A stretch of DNA of 64,000 bases from an uncultured Cedecea sp. (GTDB lineage: Bacteria > Pseudomonadota > Gammaproteobacteria > Enterobacterales > Enterobacteriaceae). The stretch lies in contig NZ_CANMLV010000005.1 of assembly GCF_947498825.1 (NCBI RefSeq), forward strand, positions 62,001 to 126,000, in the 5' to 3' direction. The notes under the pieces were generated by a model. The model did not search any database. It saw only the letters and a program-made list of their open reading frames with translations, and had not been told where the DNA came from. Both the position numbers and the translations under genes were made by a program. Position 1 is the stretch's first letter. Every line of letters begins with the position of its first letter. Below, in pieces: positions 19,472 through 27,439 of this stretch.

Positions 19472-19599
19472 TATACCCAAAATAATTCGAGTTGCTTGTA
19501 GGCACCCAGTTCAGCCCGTCGATGATCATAGGTAAACTCTGTGATTCGGCAGGCTGGACGCAGGCAACACCCAAGCGACTTGAAGTTTGACGGGGATAT
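19472..19599. repeat. Palindromic repeat copy C (long form)
   Basis: About 128 bases beginning TATACCCAAAATAATTCGAG and ending CTTGAAGTTTGACGGGGATA. The inner part (CAGTTCAGCCCGTCGATGA, GTGATTCGGCAGGCTGGACG) is nearly the same as in copy E near 31991, which lies in the opposite orientation. It occupies most of the 346-base gene-free interval between the Tle3-like gene and PAAR; I see nothing else there. An immunity gene, if present, would be expected around here. Confidence 0.9.
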
Positions 19600-19677
19600 C
19601 AGTGATTGACAGAAACGATGATTAGCTCCAATTAATGATTATCAGCTGACAATTTAAAACTAAAAATATACCTGTTA

Positions 19678-21582
19678 TTAGCATCCCAGTTTCTTCAACA
19701 TCCCTTTTATCAACATAAGCATCAGCGTATTAATACCGCTATCTTTCCTGATAAGAACAGGAATAGCAGGAAGAGCTAATTGTCCATGCCGGTAATAGTC
19801 ATCACTTTCTAACCAGTCAGCCTGGTAACGTAACTCAGCTAAACTTTCTCTGTCCCATGAATGCCAGCAGTAACCTATCGGTAAATCATAGGCAATGACT
19901 CGACTCATAAAGCGTTTATCTCGTGGCAGCGTACCAGGATCAGTTGCCCGCTGAATGTAAGTACGGATCTCTTTCAATATTTCCTCCCTGGAGTGTCTTT
20001 CATATCGGCTACGATCTTCTTTTGAATCGGGTTCCGACTGACAGTCACCGTCGAGCTTTTTGAGAGCCATGTTCTCTTCAAAAGAACCATAAAGTGAGAT
20101 GTAATAACGGTAGCCATTCATAAAAGACGCATTAACACCAGGGTCAATCTGTCCGTATCTGTAACCCTGGTCACAATTTTTCAGCTCTTCAGCAGACAAG
20201 GGTTCTGGTACCGCGGGAGCGTTAATTCCCGATTCAGGCCCCTTTAATGACTCAGGGCAGGCCGCATTCTGCAACAGCGTTTTGGTCTTGCCTGCCAGAC
20301 CTTTCTTCTCCTCAGAAGCGCTGGAATGGGCTTGCATATTAGGTTCAGCACCACAGGGGGCATCGGGTCCGAGCATACGTACGTACAGCGTATCGCCTGC
20401 GCGTTTAAATAAAGGATGTGATGCGGTGAACTGCGTGATTCGGGTATTAGATAACCTAAGCCAGCCGATCCTGCGCAAAGACGTTAAGTCCACCGCTGTG
20501 TCATGTGGATTGTAGTAAATCCAGGTTGTTCCATGATTATCGCGTTCCGGTATATCGGCGTAGGTTTTCCCCGTTGGTGTCCAACTTTCTCCCTCACTGC
20601 ATACCCCTGCCAGCAATCGTTCGTAACCCTGTCGCTGCAGACGTTCTCTATTTTCAGCCACCTTCTTCACAATATCCGCAAACGTTGCTTCCCTGGCCTC
20701 TTTGCTGATGATTTCGTCCATCGGATAAGAGATATAGGTCATAGGTTCATTATCCAGCGCATAGGGTGAATTCATCATAAATAATGCATCTGGGGTTTCT
20801 ATTGCAGCGGCGGCCAAGGCAATCATTGTCCCTTGACCATGTGACAGTATCGTCACCGTATCTTCAGGATGTTTATCGCGGATCGTTTTAATTAATTTTA
20901 CCAGGCGACCAGCCGCATGCGCACAATAATGACGTGGAGGTCCGGTAGTCAAAAGTTGATCGCATTCGCCATTCAGTAATTGCGTATTCAGGGGTAATGA
21001 AATACCCAGTGCCGAAGGGCTGTTATCAAATCCTTTATCACTCCACAGGCTAACCAACTGGTTACAACCATTTTGAAAAGGTCCCCCACCCCAGTAAAAG
21101 GGACCTTTCTTTTTTCGCTGTTCTGGTGTCAGATCGTAATAATCATCGCCTTGTTTATTTTTTAATGGAATCGCATATTTATCAGTTTCATTATCTGCTG
21201 CGCGGTAGCCCCAATAAAAACGAATAACGGGAGAACGCCCCTCTTTTATTATTTTTCGCGAGGAAGAAACTCCCTTTTTATCTCCCCCATTACTATCGCA
21301 GCCTCCCTCTGTATATTCATTTGCTACAAGAATATGCCTACCATACAGCCCCAGTCGCTTATTTAAACCCTCGCATAATGATTTTTCAGCAGCCTCATAC
21401 CACTCGCCTTCAGAATTCACGCCGTGGACAAATATAATTAACCCCGGTAAATGTAGTGGCGGCTGCATTTCAGCATGAACCTGAATATTTTTATGTGAAG
21501 TTATTGAATAAGAAAAGGGCGAGCCGTTATCTGTTAATAGAACATCGATTTTACGTGTCGGAGATATTTTATCATTGTTCAT
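19678..21582 (-). CDS. Tle3-like T6SS phospholipase effector, nucleophile Ser replaced
   Basis: 634-residue alpha/beta-hydrolase-like protein resembling the Tle3 (DUF3274) family of antibacterial T6SS lipases. It shows LIIFVHGVNSEGEWYEAAEK near residue 45, RFYWGYRA, and a C-terminal Tle3-type region (LSAEELKNCDQGYRYGQIDP, LPRDKRFMSRVIAYDLPIGY). At the nucleophile elbow, where these enzymes have GxSxG or xHSQG, the sequence reads ILSHGQGTM, so the Ser position is Gly (codon GGT; AGT would be Ser). It lies directly after vgrG, whose tail probably carries it. No immunity gene is next to it. The longer frame from 21621 starts inside repeat copy D, so I use the ATG at 21582. Family assignment is fairly sure; loss of activity is inference. 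Confidence 0.75.
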   Translation of the reverse strand: MNNDKISPTRKIDVLLTDNGSPFSYSITSHKNIQVHAEMQPPLHLPGLIIFVHGVNSEGEWYEAAEKSLCEGLNKRLGLYGRHILVANEYTEGGCDSNGGDKKGVSSSRKIIKEGRSPVIRFYWGYRAADNETDKYAIPLKNKQGDDYYDLTPEQRKKKGPFYWGGGPFQNGCNQLVSLWSDKGFDNSPSALGISLPLNTQLLNGECDQLLTTGPPRHYCAHAAGRLVKLIKTIRDKHPEDTVTILSHGQGTMIALAAAAIETPDALFMMNSPYALDNEPMTYISYPMDEIISKEAREATFADIVKKVAENRERLQRQGYERLLAGVCSEGESWTPTGKTYADIPERDNHGTTWIYYNPHDTAVDLTSLRRIGWLRLSNTRITQFTASHPLFKRAGDTLYVRMLGPDAPCGAEPNMQAHSSASEEKKGLAGKTKTLLQNAACPESLKGPESGINAPAVPEPLSAEELKNCDQGYRYGQIDPGVNASFMNGYRYYISLYGSFEENMALKKLDGDCQSEPDSKEDRSRYERHSREEILKEIRTYIQRATDPGTLPRDKRFMSRVIAYDLPIGYCWHSWDRESLAELRYQADWLESDDYYRHGQLALPAIPVLIRKDSGINTLMLMLIKGMLKKLGC

Positions 21583-21600
21583 CAGCCACTCTCTCGGCAG

Positions 21601-21646
21601 ATTATATCCGTCATACTTCAAGTTGCCTGGGTGTTACCTGGATATA
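21601..21646. repeat. Shortened repeat copy D
   Basis: TATATCCGTCATACTTCAAG followed by TTGC and GTTACCTG matches the end of the repeat family (compare copy E), but the element is collapsed to about 46 bases. It sits in the 81-base gap between vgrG and the Tle3-like gene and overlaps the longest possible 5' extension of the latter. Confidence 0.75.
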
Positions 21647-21663
21647 GGAGATATCATATTTTG

Positions 21664-24186
21664 CTAATCAGACTCACCGCCATTTGCTTTTTGTATTGAT
21701 TTCTTCAAAGCTATCTTCAATGCATCGACAGATTTTGACGTAATAGGTGATGAATGACCTTGCTCATCGGTGACACCAGATAGCACACTCCCGTCCTGTA
21801 GATGAATATCATAATGCTGATTTACCAGCGGTTTATCTGAAACAGGATGAGTAACAACAAATTTCTCATCAAATGTTGAGGGCTCAAATGATTTCATCAC
21901 ACTCTGCATACTGCCAGAACCTGATTTTTTAATGCCGCCATTCTTGATTCGTAGCTTTCCCGGCCCACCTATCTCAACATTTCCATCATTAATTTTTATA
22001 TACCCTCCGCCGCAGATCAGCGTGAGTTCATCCTGTGCCGTAACCACCAATTTCTTACCGCTCGAAATATACGTATCCTGAGTAGACCACGTAGTGATAT
22101 TCCCGCCTTGAGCCTGAATATCAATATCATTTTGTGAACTGTACAATTTTGCACCTTCACGGCTGTACAAACTGAGTTGCTTACCCACGGCCAGTGTGAA
22201 GTCTCTTTGTGCGCCTACATCCAGCTGCTTGCCTGCTGTCAGTGTCAGATTATCACTGGCAGACAGCAGCATATCTTCTCCACTTGCCAGTGCAATTCCC
22301 TGCGAAGCACTGGCCAGCAGGACTTCCTGCTGCAGCTTTTCCAGCTTTTTGTTGAGCAATTCCTGCTGACGTCCGACATCAGCTGCCAGCGCCTGAGCCT
22401 GTTGTGCGCAGGCTGAGAGGGATTCCATTTCTGCCACCGCAGCTGAAATACGGGCTATTGCTGGTTCCATATCCAATACCTGCCCTTGTCCCTTAGTTTG
22501 CCTGTCCGCGGTAATAAATATCCCTTTTTCTGCCCGTATTGCTCCCCAAGCGTCGGTTCTCAGTTCAAAACCTTCACCACGCTGCTGCTTTTCTGCATCC
22601 ACTAAATGGCCGAGGTTGAGCTGGCTTTTGCCGCCGTATTCGGTGCTGATTTTGATATGTTCTTTGCCGCGTTCGTCGTCGAGGCGGATTTTGTTGTTCG
22701 ACGGGGTGCGCAGGACGTTGCGTTTGTAGTTATGGATAGTGACGTGGTCGCCGTGGGCCGAGTCATGCATCACGCCCTGGATATAGGGCCTGTCCGGGTT
22801 GCCGTCTTCAAAACCAATCGCCACTTCGCTACCGGCCAGTAATGGCAGGTGCAGGCCGTAGGTGTCCCCGGCGTAGGGGCGGGACTGGCGTACCCACAGG
22901 CTTTCAAATCCGGTTTCCCAGCTGTCACGGTCAAACAGCATATTGACGCGATAGCGCCCGGCTTTATCAATATGCCCGTAGGTGTCATTTTCGGTGGTGC
23001 TGGTCACCCGGGCAGGCAAAGTACCCGCCATCACCGGGCGCTTGTCGGGGTTCGGGCGGAAACAGAAATCGCTGCTGTCCGGGATACCGTCAAAATGAAC
23101 CCCGAAGTCTTCATCCCGGCGGGCATGGGTGCGCATGGCGGTGATCACCAGCCCGCGGTTGAAGACCTCTTCAACTTCATAACCCCCGGTCACTTCCAGC
23201 ACCTGCCCCAGACACAGGGTCGGGCTGCTGGTAATGCCCCCGGCCCGGGTCTGGCCGTTCAGGTAACGTTCGTGGCGAATACGGGCATAAAAGGCACCGG
23301 ACTCCGGGGCCGGGTGAAGGTCATAAGTACTGCCTTGCGTCAGGAAGTTATCGGCGTAGTGATAGGCTTCCCCGTAGGTGATGGTCTCTCCGCGGCTGGC
23401 ATCCACCGCGATATCCATATCCTGCGTGGCCTGGCGGTAGTTGTAATCCCGGGTGCTGACCTGTTTTTGCACCACGTTATGGCTGCTTGTCATCCCCCAG
23501 ACAGAATCCGCCCCTTCAGCATGCTGGCCCGATGGCGGTACGGACGGCAGACTCATGACTTTTTCGTAGCCCTGCTGGCTGTCGTAAAACTCCACCACGT
23601 CGATATTCAGGCGCGTGTCAGTGGTGAAGCGGAACCAGATCCCTACCTCCCCCAGCAGGCGGGTGATAAAGTGCAAATCATCCTCGCCGTACTGCATTAC
23701 CTGTTCGCGGCGCGGGTACTCTTTTGTCAGTGAAAACAGAAAATCCTGCCCGCGCAGGTTATGGCGCTCTCGCAGGATTTTTTCCACGATTTGCGGCACC
23801 GACATATCCTGATAGATGGCGTTCTGGTGTGAGCGATCCAGCAGCGCCAGGCGTGGCTCAAGCGTCAGGGCATAAAGGGTTTCATCCTTTGAGGTGCCAA
23901 GACGCTCAAAGCCGCTTACCACTCCCTGAATCACGCGCACCGGTTGCTGGATTTTGATACCAACCCCCTGGTTAATCAGTGCCCGTAGCGTCAGGGAGCC
24001 GTTCTTCATCAGCATCATCTCTTTGCTGATAGCATGGTTTGTGCTGGTGAACTCAATGCGGTAGCTGAACGGGGTGCTCAGGGCTTCTGTTCCCTCAAAC
24101 GCCAGCACATCCATATCGGCGTCACAGCCTTTCACCGCCAGTAAATGATGACGATGGCTGAATATTAACGAAAAGTGGGTACTCAT
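21664..24186 (-). CDS. vgrG: T6SS spike protein VgrG with C-terminal TTR-like extension
   Basis: 840-residue trimeric spike. The N-terminal gp27-like part includes GEDDLHFITRLLGEVGIWFR near residue 165. The gp5-like OB and needle region includes FESLWVRQSRPYAGDTYGLH and EVAIGFEDGNPDRPYIQGVM. A DUF2345-type repeat region runs over about residues 540-760. The tail beyond about 780 (QHYDIHLQDGSVLSGVTDEQG) resembles the transthyretin-like extension that binds Tle lipases in related systems. AAGGA about 8 bases upstream supports the ATG. It lies between the truncated tssH and the Tle3-like gene, the usual place for a VgrG with its cargo. Confidence 0.95.
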   Translation of the reverse strand: MSTHFSLIFSHRHHLLAVKGCDADMDVLAFEGTEALSTPFSYRIEFTSTNHAISKEMMLMKNGSLTLRALINQGVGIKIQQPVRVIQGVVSGFERLGTSKDETLYALTLEPRLALLDRSHQNAIYQDMSVPQIVEKILRERHNLRGQDFLFSLTKEYPRREQVMQYGEDDLHFITRLLGEVGIWFRFTTDTRLNIDVVEFYDSQQGYEKVMSLPSVPPSGQHAEGADSVWGMTSSHNVVQKQVSTRDYNYRQATQDMDIAVDASRGETITYGEAYHYADNFLTQGSTYDLHPAPESGAFYARIRHERYLNGQTRAGGITSSPTLCLGQVLEVTGGYEVEEVFNRGLVITAMRTHARRDEDFGVHFDGIPDSSDFCFRPNPDKRPVMAGTLPARVTSTTENDTYGHIDKAGRYRVNMLFDRDSWETGFESLWVRQSRPYAGDTYGLHLPLLAGSEVAIGFEDGNPDRPYIQGVMHDSAHGDHVTIHNYKRNVLRTPSNNKIRLDDERGKEHIKISTEYGGKSQLNLGHLVDAEKQQRGEGFELRTDAWGAIRAEKGIFITADRQTKGQGQVLDMEPAIARISAAVAEMESLSACAQQAQALAADVGRQQELLNKKLEKLQQEVLLASASQGIALASGEDMLLSASDNLTLTAGKQLDVGAQRDFTLAVGKQLSLYSREGAKLYSSQNDIDIQAQGGNITTWSTQDTYISSGKKLVVTAQDELTLICGGGYIKINDGNVEIGGPGKLRIKNGGIKKSGSGSMQSVMKSFEPSTFDEKFVVTHPVSDKPLVNQHYDIHLQDGSVLSGVTDEQGHSSPITSKSVDALKIALKKSIQKANGGESD

Positions 24187-24243
24187 AAGCTCATTCCTTG
24201 TTGTTTGTCACACTCCATTTCGATCCCCTTTTCATCGCTCCGA

Positions 24244-24372
24244 CTATTTCAGCAACCAGTGTTCCGGTAAAATTTCCGCGTGGGCGCGGGTCTGGCAGAG
24301 CAAGGCGGCCTCTTCCATCACACGTGCACAGTAAGGGTTCAGATATCTGAACAGGCTGGCTGGGTTTTCCAT
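24244..24372 (-). pseudogene. tssH: Truncated tssH (clpV): first 42 codons only
   Basis: ATG at 24372 opens MENPASLFRYLNPYCARV, then EEAALLCQTRAHAEI and LPEHWLLK, followed by TAG. This is the conserved N-terminus of ClpV/TssH, where the intact protein continues LLEQGEGD-type sequence for about 850 more residues. Only 57 bases remain before vgrG, so the ATPase domains are deleted rather than frameshifted. One frame in that remaining stretch (SDEKGIEMECDKQQG) could be the old C-terminus, which would mean an internal deletion. ClpV normally unfolds and recycles contracted TssB-TssC sheaths. The position after hcp and before vgrG is the normal tssH slot. An AGAGAG ribosome site is still present. 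Confidence 0.9.
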
Positions 24373-24469
24373 AACTTTCTCTCTTTATGCTGTTCCAGGG
24401 CACGCTACCGCCCTTCGCTGTTTCCCGTAAAGGGAACCAAAGCGCATACGGTCAGGCTGGCAGAGTGTA

Positions 24470-24510
24470 TTTTTGCTGAATGTCCGCTTGCGGCAGACGC
24501 TCAGCAAAAA
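24470..24510. other. Hairpin between hcp and the tssH remnant
   Basis: TTTTTGCTGA (24470-24479) pairs with TCAGCAAAAA (24501-24510), with a further inner stem TCCGC/GCGG. Read on the minus strand it follows the hcp terminator directly, so the two may form a double transcript end that protects hcp mRNA. Confidence 0.6.
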
Positions 24511-24511
24511 T

Positions 24512-24540
24512 GAAAAAAGCGGACAGATAAACCTGCCCGC
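24512..24540 (-). terminator. Rho-independent terminator after hcp
   Basis: On the minus strand GCGGGCAG, loop GTTTAT and CTGTCCGC (one G-U pair) are followed by six T, a few bases after the hcp stop. It would make hcp the abundant last gene of the tssB-hcp transcript and reduce expression of vgrG and genes beyond. Confidence 0.85.
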
Positions 24541-24547
24541 GGGTGAC

Positions 24548-25039
24548 TTACGCCGTCGTGCGTTCGTTCCAGGAATCGGAATGAATGATGTTGCCGTCAT
24601 TGTAGGTCCAGATGATTTTTTCGTAGCGCAGCTCAAGCCGCTCCAGGTGGTTGTGCTTCTCTTTAGAAGGATCCTTGATGTCATACATAACCGGACTGAC
24701 TTTCACCACTTTGACGTTTTTCAGCGTGGTGTTGAAGAACTCCACTTCCTGCCCCGCGTCATTGATGCGATACCACTTGAATTCCGCAGACTTCAGGGTT
24801 TGTCCGGTGGTGACAGCTTTATAGAGATATATGCTGGAGGAGTCGATTTCCTTGGTGAACTGGAAAGGCTCGTGGACTCGGGTACCGGTCAGTTTACCGG
24901 TGTTGTTATCGGTCGGGATGTACAGGCTATGCTCCTGCGCCACCACTTCGATGCTGCCTTCACGATCCTGAACATCAACAGATCCTTTGATATCCGCGCC
25001 ACCGTCATCTTTCAACCAGAGATAAACAGGAATTGCCAT
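24548..25039 (-). CDS. hcp: T6SS tube protein Hcp
   Basis: 163-residue Hcp that stacks as hexameric rings inside the TssB-TssC sheath. It starts AIPVYLWLKDDGGADIKGS and contains YIPTDNNTGKLTGTRVHEPF and HNHLERLELRYEKIIWTY, all standard Hcp blocks. The longer frame to 25180 runs back into the OmpA-family gene. I choose ATG 25039 with GGGAGT upstream. It starts 4 bases after the upstream stop and is followed by a strong terminator, as expected for a highly expressed product. Confidence 0.96.
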   Translation of the reverse strand: MAIPVYLWLKDDGGADIKGSVDVQDREGSIEVVAQEHSLYIPTDNNTGKLTGTRVHEPFQFTKEIDSSSIYLYKAVTTGQTLKSAEFKWYRINDAGQEVEFFNTTLKNVKVVKVSPVMYDIKDPSKEKHNHLERLELRYEKIIWTYNDGNIIHSDSWNERTTA

Positions 25040-25043
25040 AGAA

Positions 25044-26753
25044 TTACTCCCTATTGTGTTGTAATGCGCCACCATCCTGTAATGACGCTTCGGTATATTC
25101 TGGTATCTGACAGGCATTGGCCTGGGGTACCAGACTGATTTCGACACGACGGTTGAGCGTACGCCCCTCCGCTGTGTCATTGCTTGCTACCGGTCGGCTT
25201 TCTCCATGGCCCTGAACCGCAAAACAACTTTCCGGTATATTGCCGATATCACGCATCCAGTCGCGCACCGCTTCGGCACGTTTCTGAGAAAGCGTCTGGT
25301 TCAATTGTGAACCGCCGGTGTTATCAGTGTGCCCGGCCACGACAATCAGCCAGCCCGGCTTGGCCTTAATCCCGACCAGTGAATTGATCAGGACTTTAGT
25401 TGAATCCGTGTTGAGCGCAGACTGACCGGAGTCAAACAGCGATATGCTGTCCAGACGGATAATTTTCGGGGCCGGTAGTGTGGGTTCAGAGGGTGGTGAT
25501 GGCGGCGGCGGAATATAAGAGCGGATCGCATCCAGAACAGGCATATGCAGACGTTCTCCCTGATACAGGCCGAGGCTCATTCCAGCGGGCACACCATTGC
25601 GCGTCCACTCATCCAATTTCGCCGCATCATCACGCAGGACGGCAACAGCATCGGCTTTCGAATCGTAGTCATCCATTGCGATACGTTCGTAACAAGCAAT
25701 ATCGAAACTGACTTGGTGCAACAACTGGTGGTTATTCCAGCCGCTGCTTAACAAGGCAACCACCGCAGCCAGGGTGAACATGCCTAATGCACAGCACCAG
25801 GCCCTGGCGCGTGGAGTGATCCCCCGCCCTTCCGGCAACAGCGGCAGTACGAAATCCGGAAACAGTGACGATCCGGCGCTGCCCGTACCTGCGGGCTGCC
25901 AGCCGGCTACCTGCTGCATGGCGGTATGGCGGGCCAGCCATGCAGTCCAGACAGAAGAGTCCAGGCTTCCGGCAAGAACCGGCCCCATTCCCCAGAGTAC
26001 GGCCCTGGGCGTAATCGCCGGGATATCCGGGTTTTCATCCATAAATACCGCTTTGACATGCGTACAGAACCACCTCATCAGGCTGTTCATCAGCACCTGT
26101 TGTTGCATGGCTATCGCCCCGCCAGTGGTAACCCATGCATCAATTGAACTGGGGGAAGCAGACTCACGCCATACGCGAACCCCCTCTCCTTGGATAGCGG
26201 TCTGCCAGAGCACATCATTTATCATGCTGCTACCCGTCTGACCACAGAGCACCAGCGGTATGCTATACCCGGTCTCCTTGCGCAGCCGACTGATTTGCCA
26301 GCGCAGCGTCAGCAGACGACTGGCCAGCCGTTCCGTGTCGGCATGCTGCTGCGGACAAATGCTGACCATCACGGACAGCTGGTGCCCCCAGTGCGGGCGC
26401 ATCCACAGTACATGGCGGGCAACATGCTCCAGATCCTGATAATCCTCCACCCGGATCCAGCATCCCTGGGTGACGGTGAGTACTGAGGAGCCCTTAGCCC
26501 AGGCTTGGGAAATATCACCGCAAACCAGCACCACTGGTTGACGATAAATGGATTCAGGCAGGGCATCCAATTGCAGGGTAGTCTCGTATTCCGTGCGACG
26601 GCTCACCACATACCAGTACACCGCAATCAGTCCCATAATGGTTACCCAGACGATCTCCGCGACCAGTTTCGTGACCGGCAGAAAGCCCAGGCAGACCATG
26701 CCGCTCAGTAGTGCAGCCCACAACACCAACCCATACTGCTGCGCGAGACTCAT
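25044..26753 (-). CDS. T6SS OmpA-family membrane protein (TagL-like)
   Basis: 569-residue protein with two N-terminal hydrophobic segments (about residues 8-27 and 32-50), a cytoplasmic-type middle and a third hydrophobic segment (FTLAAVVALLSSG, about 330). It ends in an OmpA-like peptidoglycan-binding domain: LFDSGQSALNTDSTKVL, VVAGHTDNTGGSQLNQ, and LNRRVEISLV near the end. It probably anchors the TssL-TssM complex to the cell wall. The ATG at 26753 overlaps the tssL stop as ATGA; the longer frame to 26888 lies inside tssL and is rejected. It sits between tssL and hcp, as in Klebsiella-type loci. Confidence 0.88.
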   Translation of the reverse strand: MSLAQQYGLVLWAALLSGMVCLGFLPVTKLVAEIVWVTIMGLIAVYWYVVSRRTEYETTLQLDALPESIYRQPVVLVCGDISQAWAKGSSVLTVTQGCWIRVEDYQDLEHVARHVLWMRPHWGHQLSVMVSICPQQHADTERLASRLLTLRWQISRLRKETGYSIPLVLCGQTGSSMINDVLWQTAIQGEGVRVWRESASPSSIDAWVTTGGAIAMQQQVLMNSLMRWFCTHVKAVFMDENPDIPAITPRAVLWGMGPVLAGSLDSSVWTAWLARHTAMQQVAGWQPAGTGSAGSSLFPDFVLPLLPEGRGITPRARAWCCALGMFTLAAVVALLSSGWNNHQLLHQVSFDIACYERIAMDDYDSKADAVAVLRDDAAKLDEWTRNGVPAGMSLGLYQGERLHMPVLDAIRSYIPPPPSPPSEPTLPAPKIIRLDSISLFDSGQSALNTDSTKVLINSLVGIKAKPGWLIVVAGHTDNTGGSQLNQTLSQKRAEAVRDWMRDIGNIPESCFAVQGHGESRPVASNDTAEGRTLNRRVEISLVPQANACQIPEYTEASLQDGGALQHNRE

Positions 26754-27439
26754 TTCACGGCTCCTGGCAGCAGGGTCAGCAGTATTTGGGTAAGCCAGTG
26801 ATTCAGTCCCCACGAAAGTATCACCAGAACAATGACACTCAGACTTATCCGTACCGGCCAGGAGGCTATCCACCTCCCCACCTGCCATCTGCCTCGATTT
26901 TCTACCAGGATCGGGTGGTTATGTGGGTAACTGAACGGCGTCACCCGTTCGCTCAGGGCTGAGACGAACTTCAGACGTTCCGGATCGTCCAGGGAACGGA
27001 AGTTTCCCAGAAACCCGAGCATCATCACGCGCTGAAAACACGTTAACACCGCACTGTCCGGGGCCGGCTCACACAGCACATCACGTATCCGATCGCACAG
27101 GGTATCACCGGCATCCATGGTGCCAAGAAAATGCCCCTGCAGCGGAATGTTATACCACTGCACACAGGCATCATCGTCCACTCCACGGCCTTTTACCGTC
27201 TCATCGAGCAGGGCACACTGGGCGGTCATAATATGCCGGCAACTGGCTTCGTTCAGCCCACTGGCTTTCAGTTCACGCTGCACGCGCTCTACATCGGCAA
27301 TGCAGCGCTCCCACAGAACCTGACCTTCTCCGTCCTGAAACTGCGGGCCGTGACGCAGGCTGATGACCTGCAGCCAGGTATCCTGCAGCAATGCATCAAT
27401 ATCAATGGACGCGGCAGCACCGCGTTTACCTTCACTCAT
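26750..27439 (-). CDS. tssL: T6SS inner-membrane protein TssL (DotU family)
   Basis: 229-residue TssL with the DotU-type helical cytoplasmic domain (CRHIMTAQCALLDETVKGRG, RVMMLGFLGNFRSLDDPE, YPHNHPILVENRGRWQVG) and one C-terminal transmembrane segment (about 195-225). It binds TssM and recruits the baseplate through TssK. Both ends overlap neighbours as ATGA (tssK upstream, the OmpA-family gene downstream), so the three are translationally coupled. Peptidoglycan binding is supplied by the separate downstream gene. Confidence 0.92.
   Translation of the reverse strand: MSEGKRGAAASIDIDALLQDTWLQVISLRHGPQFQDGEGQVLWERCIADVERVQRELKASGLNEASCRHIMTAQCALLDETVKGRGVDDDACVQWYNIPLQGHFLGTMDAGDTLCDRIRDVLCEPAPDSAVLTCFQRVMMLGFLGNFRSLDDPERLKFVSALSERVTPFSYPHNHPILVENRGRWQVGRWIASWPVRISLSVIVLVILSWGLNHWLTQILLTLLPGAVK

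Noticed and set aside
19678..21621. Longer start for the Tle3-like gene at 21621
   Set aside because: The first 13 codons come from repeat copy D and have no good ribosome site.
21583..21663. Immunity gene next to the lipase
   Set aside because: The gap is only 81 bases and contains the shortened repeat; no open frame fits a lipoprotein.
22849..23733. 294-codon plus-strand open frame opposite vgrG
   Set aside because: It is an antisense shadow in the GC-rich conserved part of vgrG, with low-complexity residue use and no start signal.
24191..24403. 70-codon minus-strand open frame before vgrG
   Set aside because: It reads the tssH stub in the wrong frame; the MENPASLFRYLNPYCARV frame is the one matching ClpV.
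24473..25138. 221-codon plus-strand open frame opposite hcp
   Set aside because: It is antisense to the well-supported hcp gene and its terminator.
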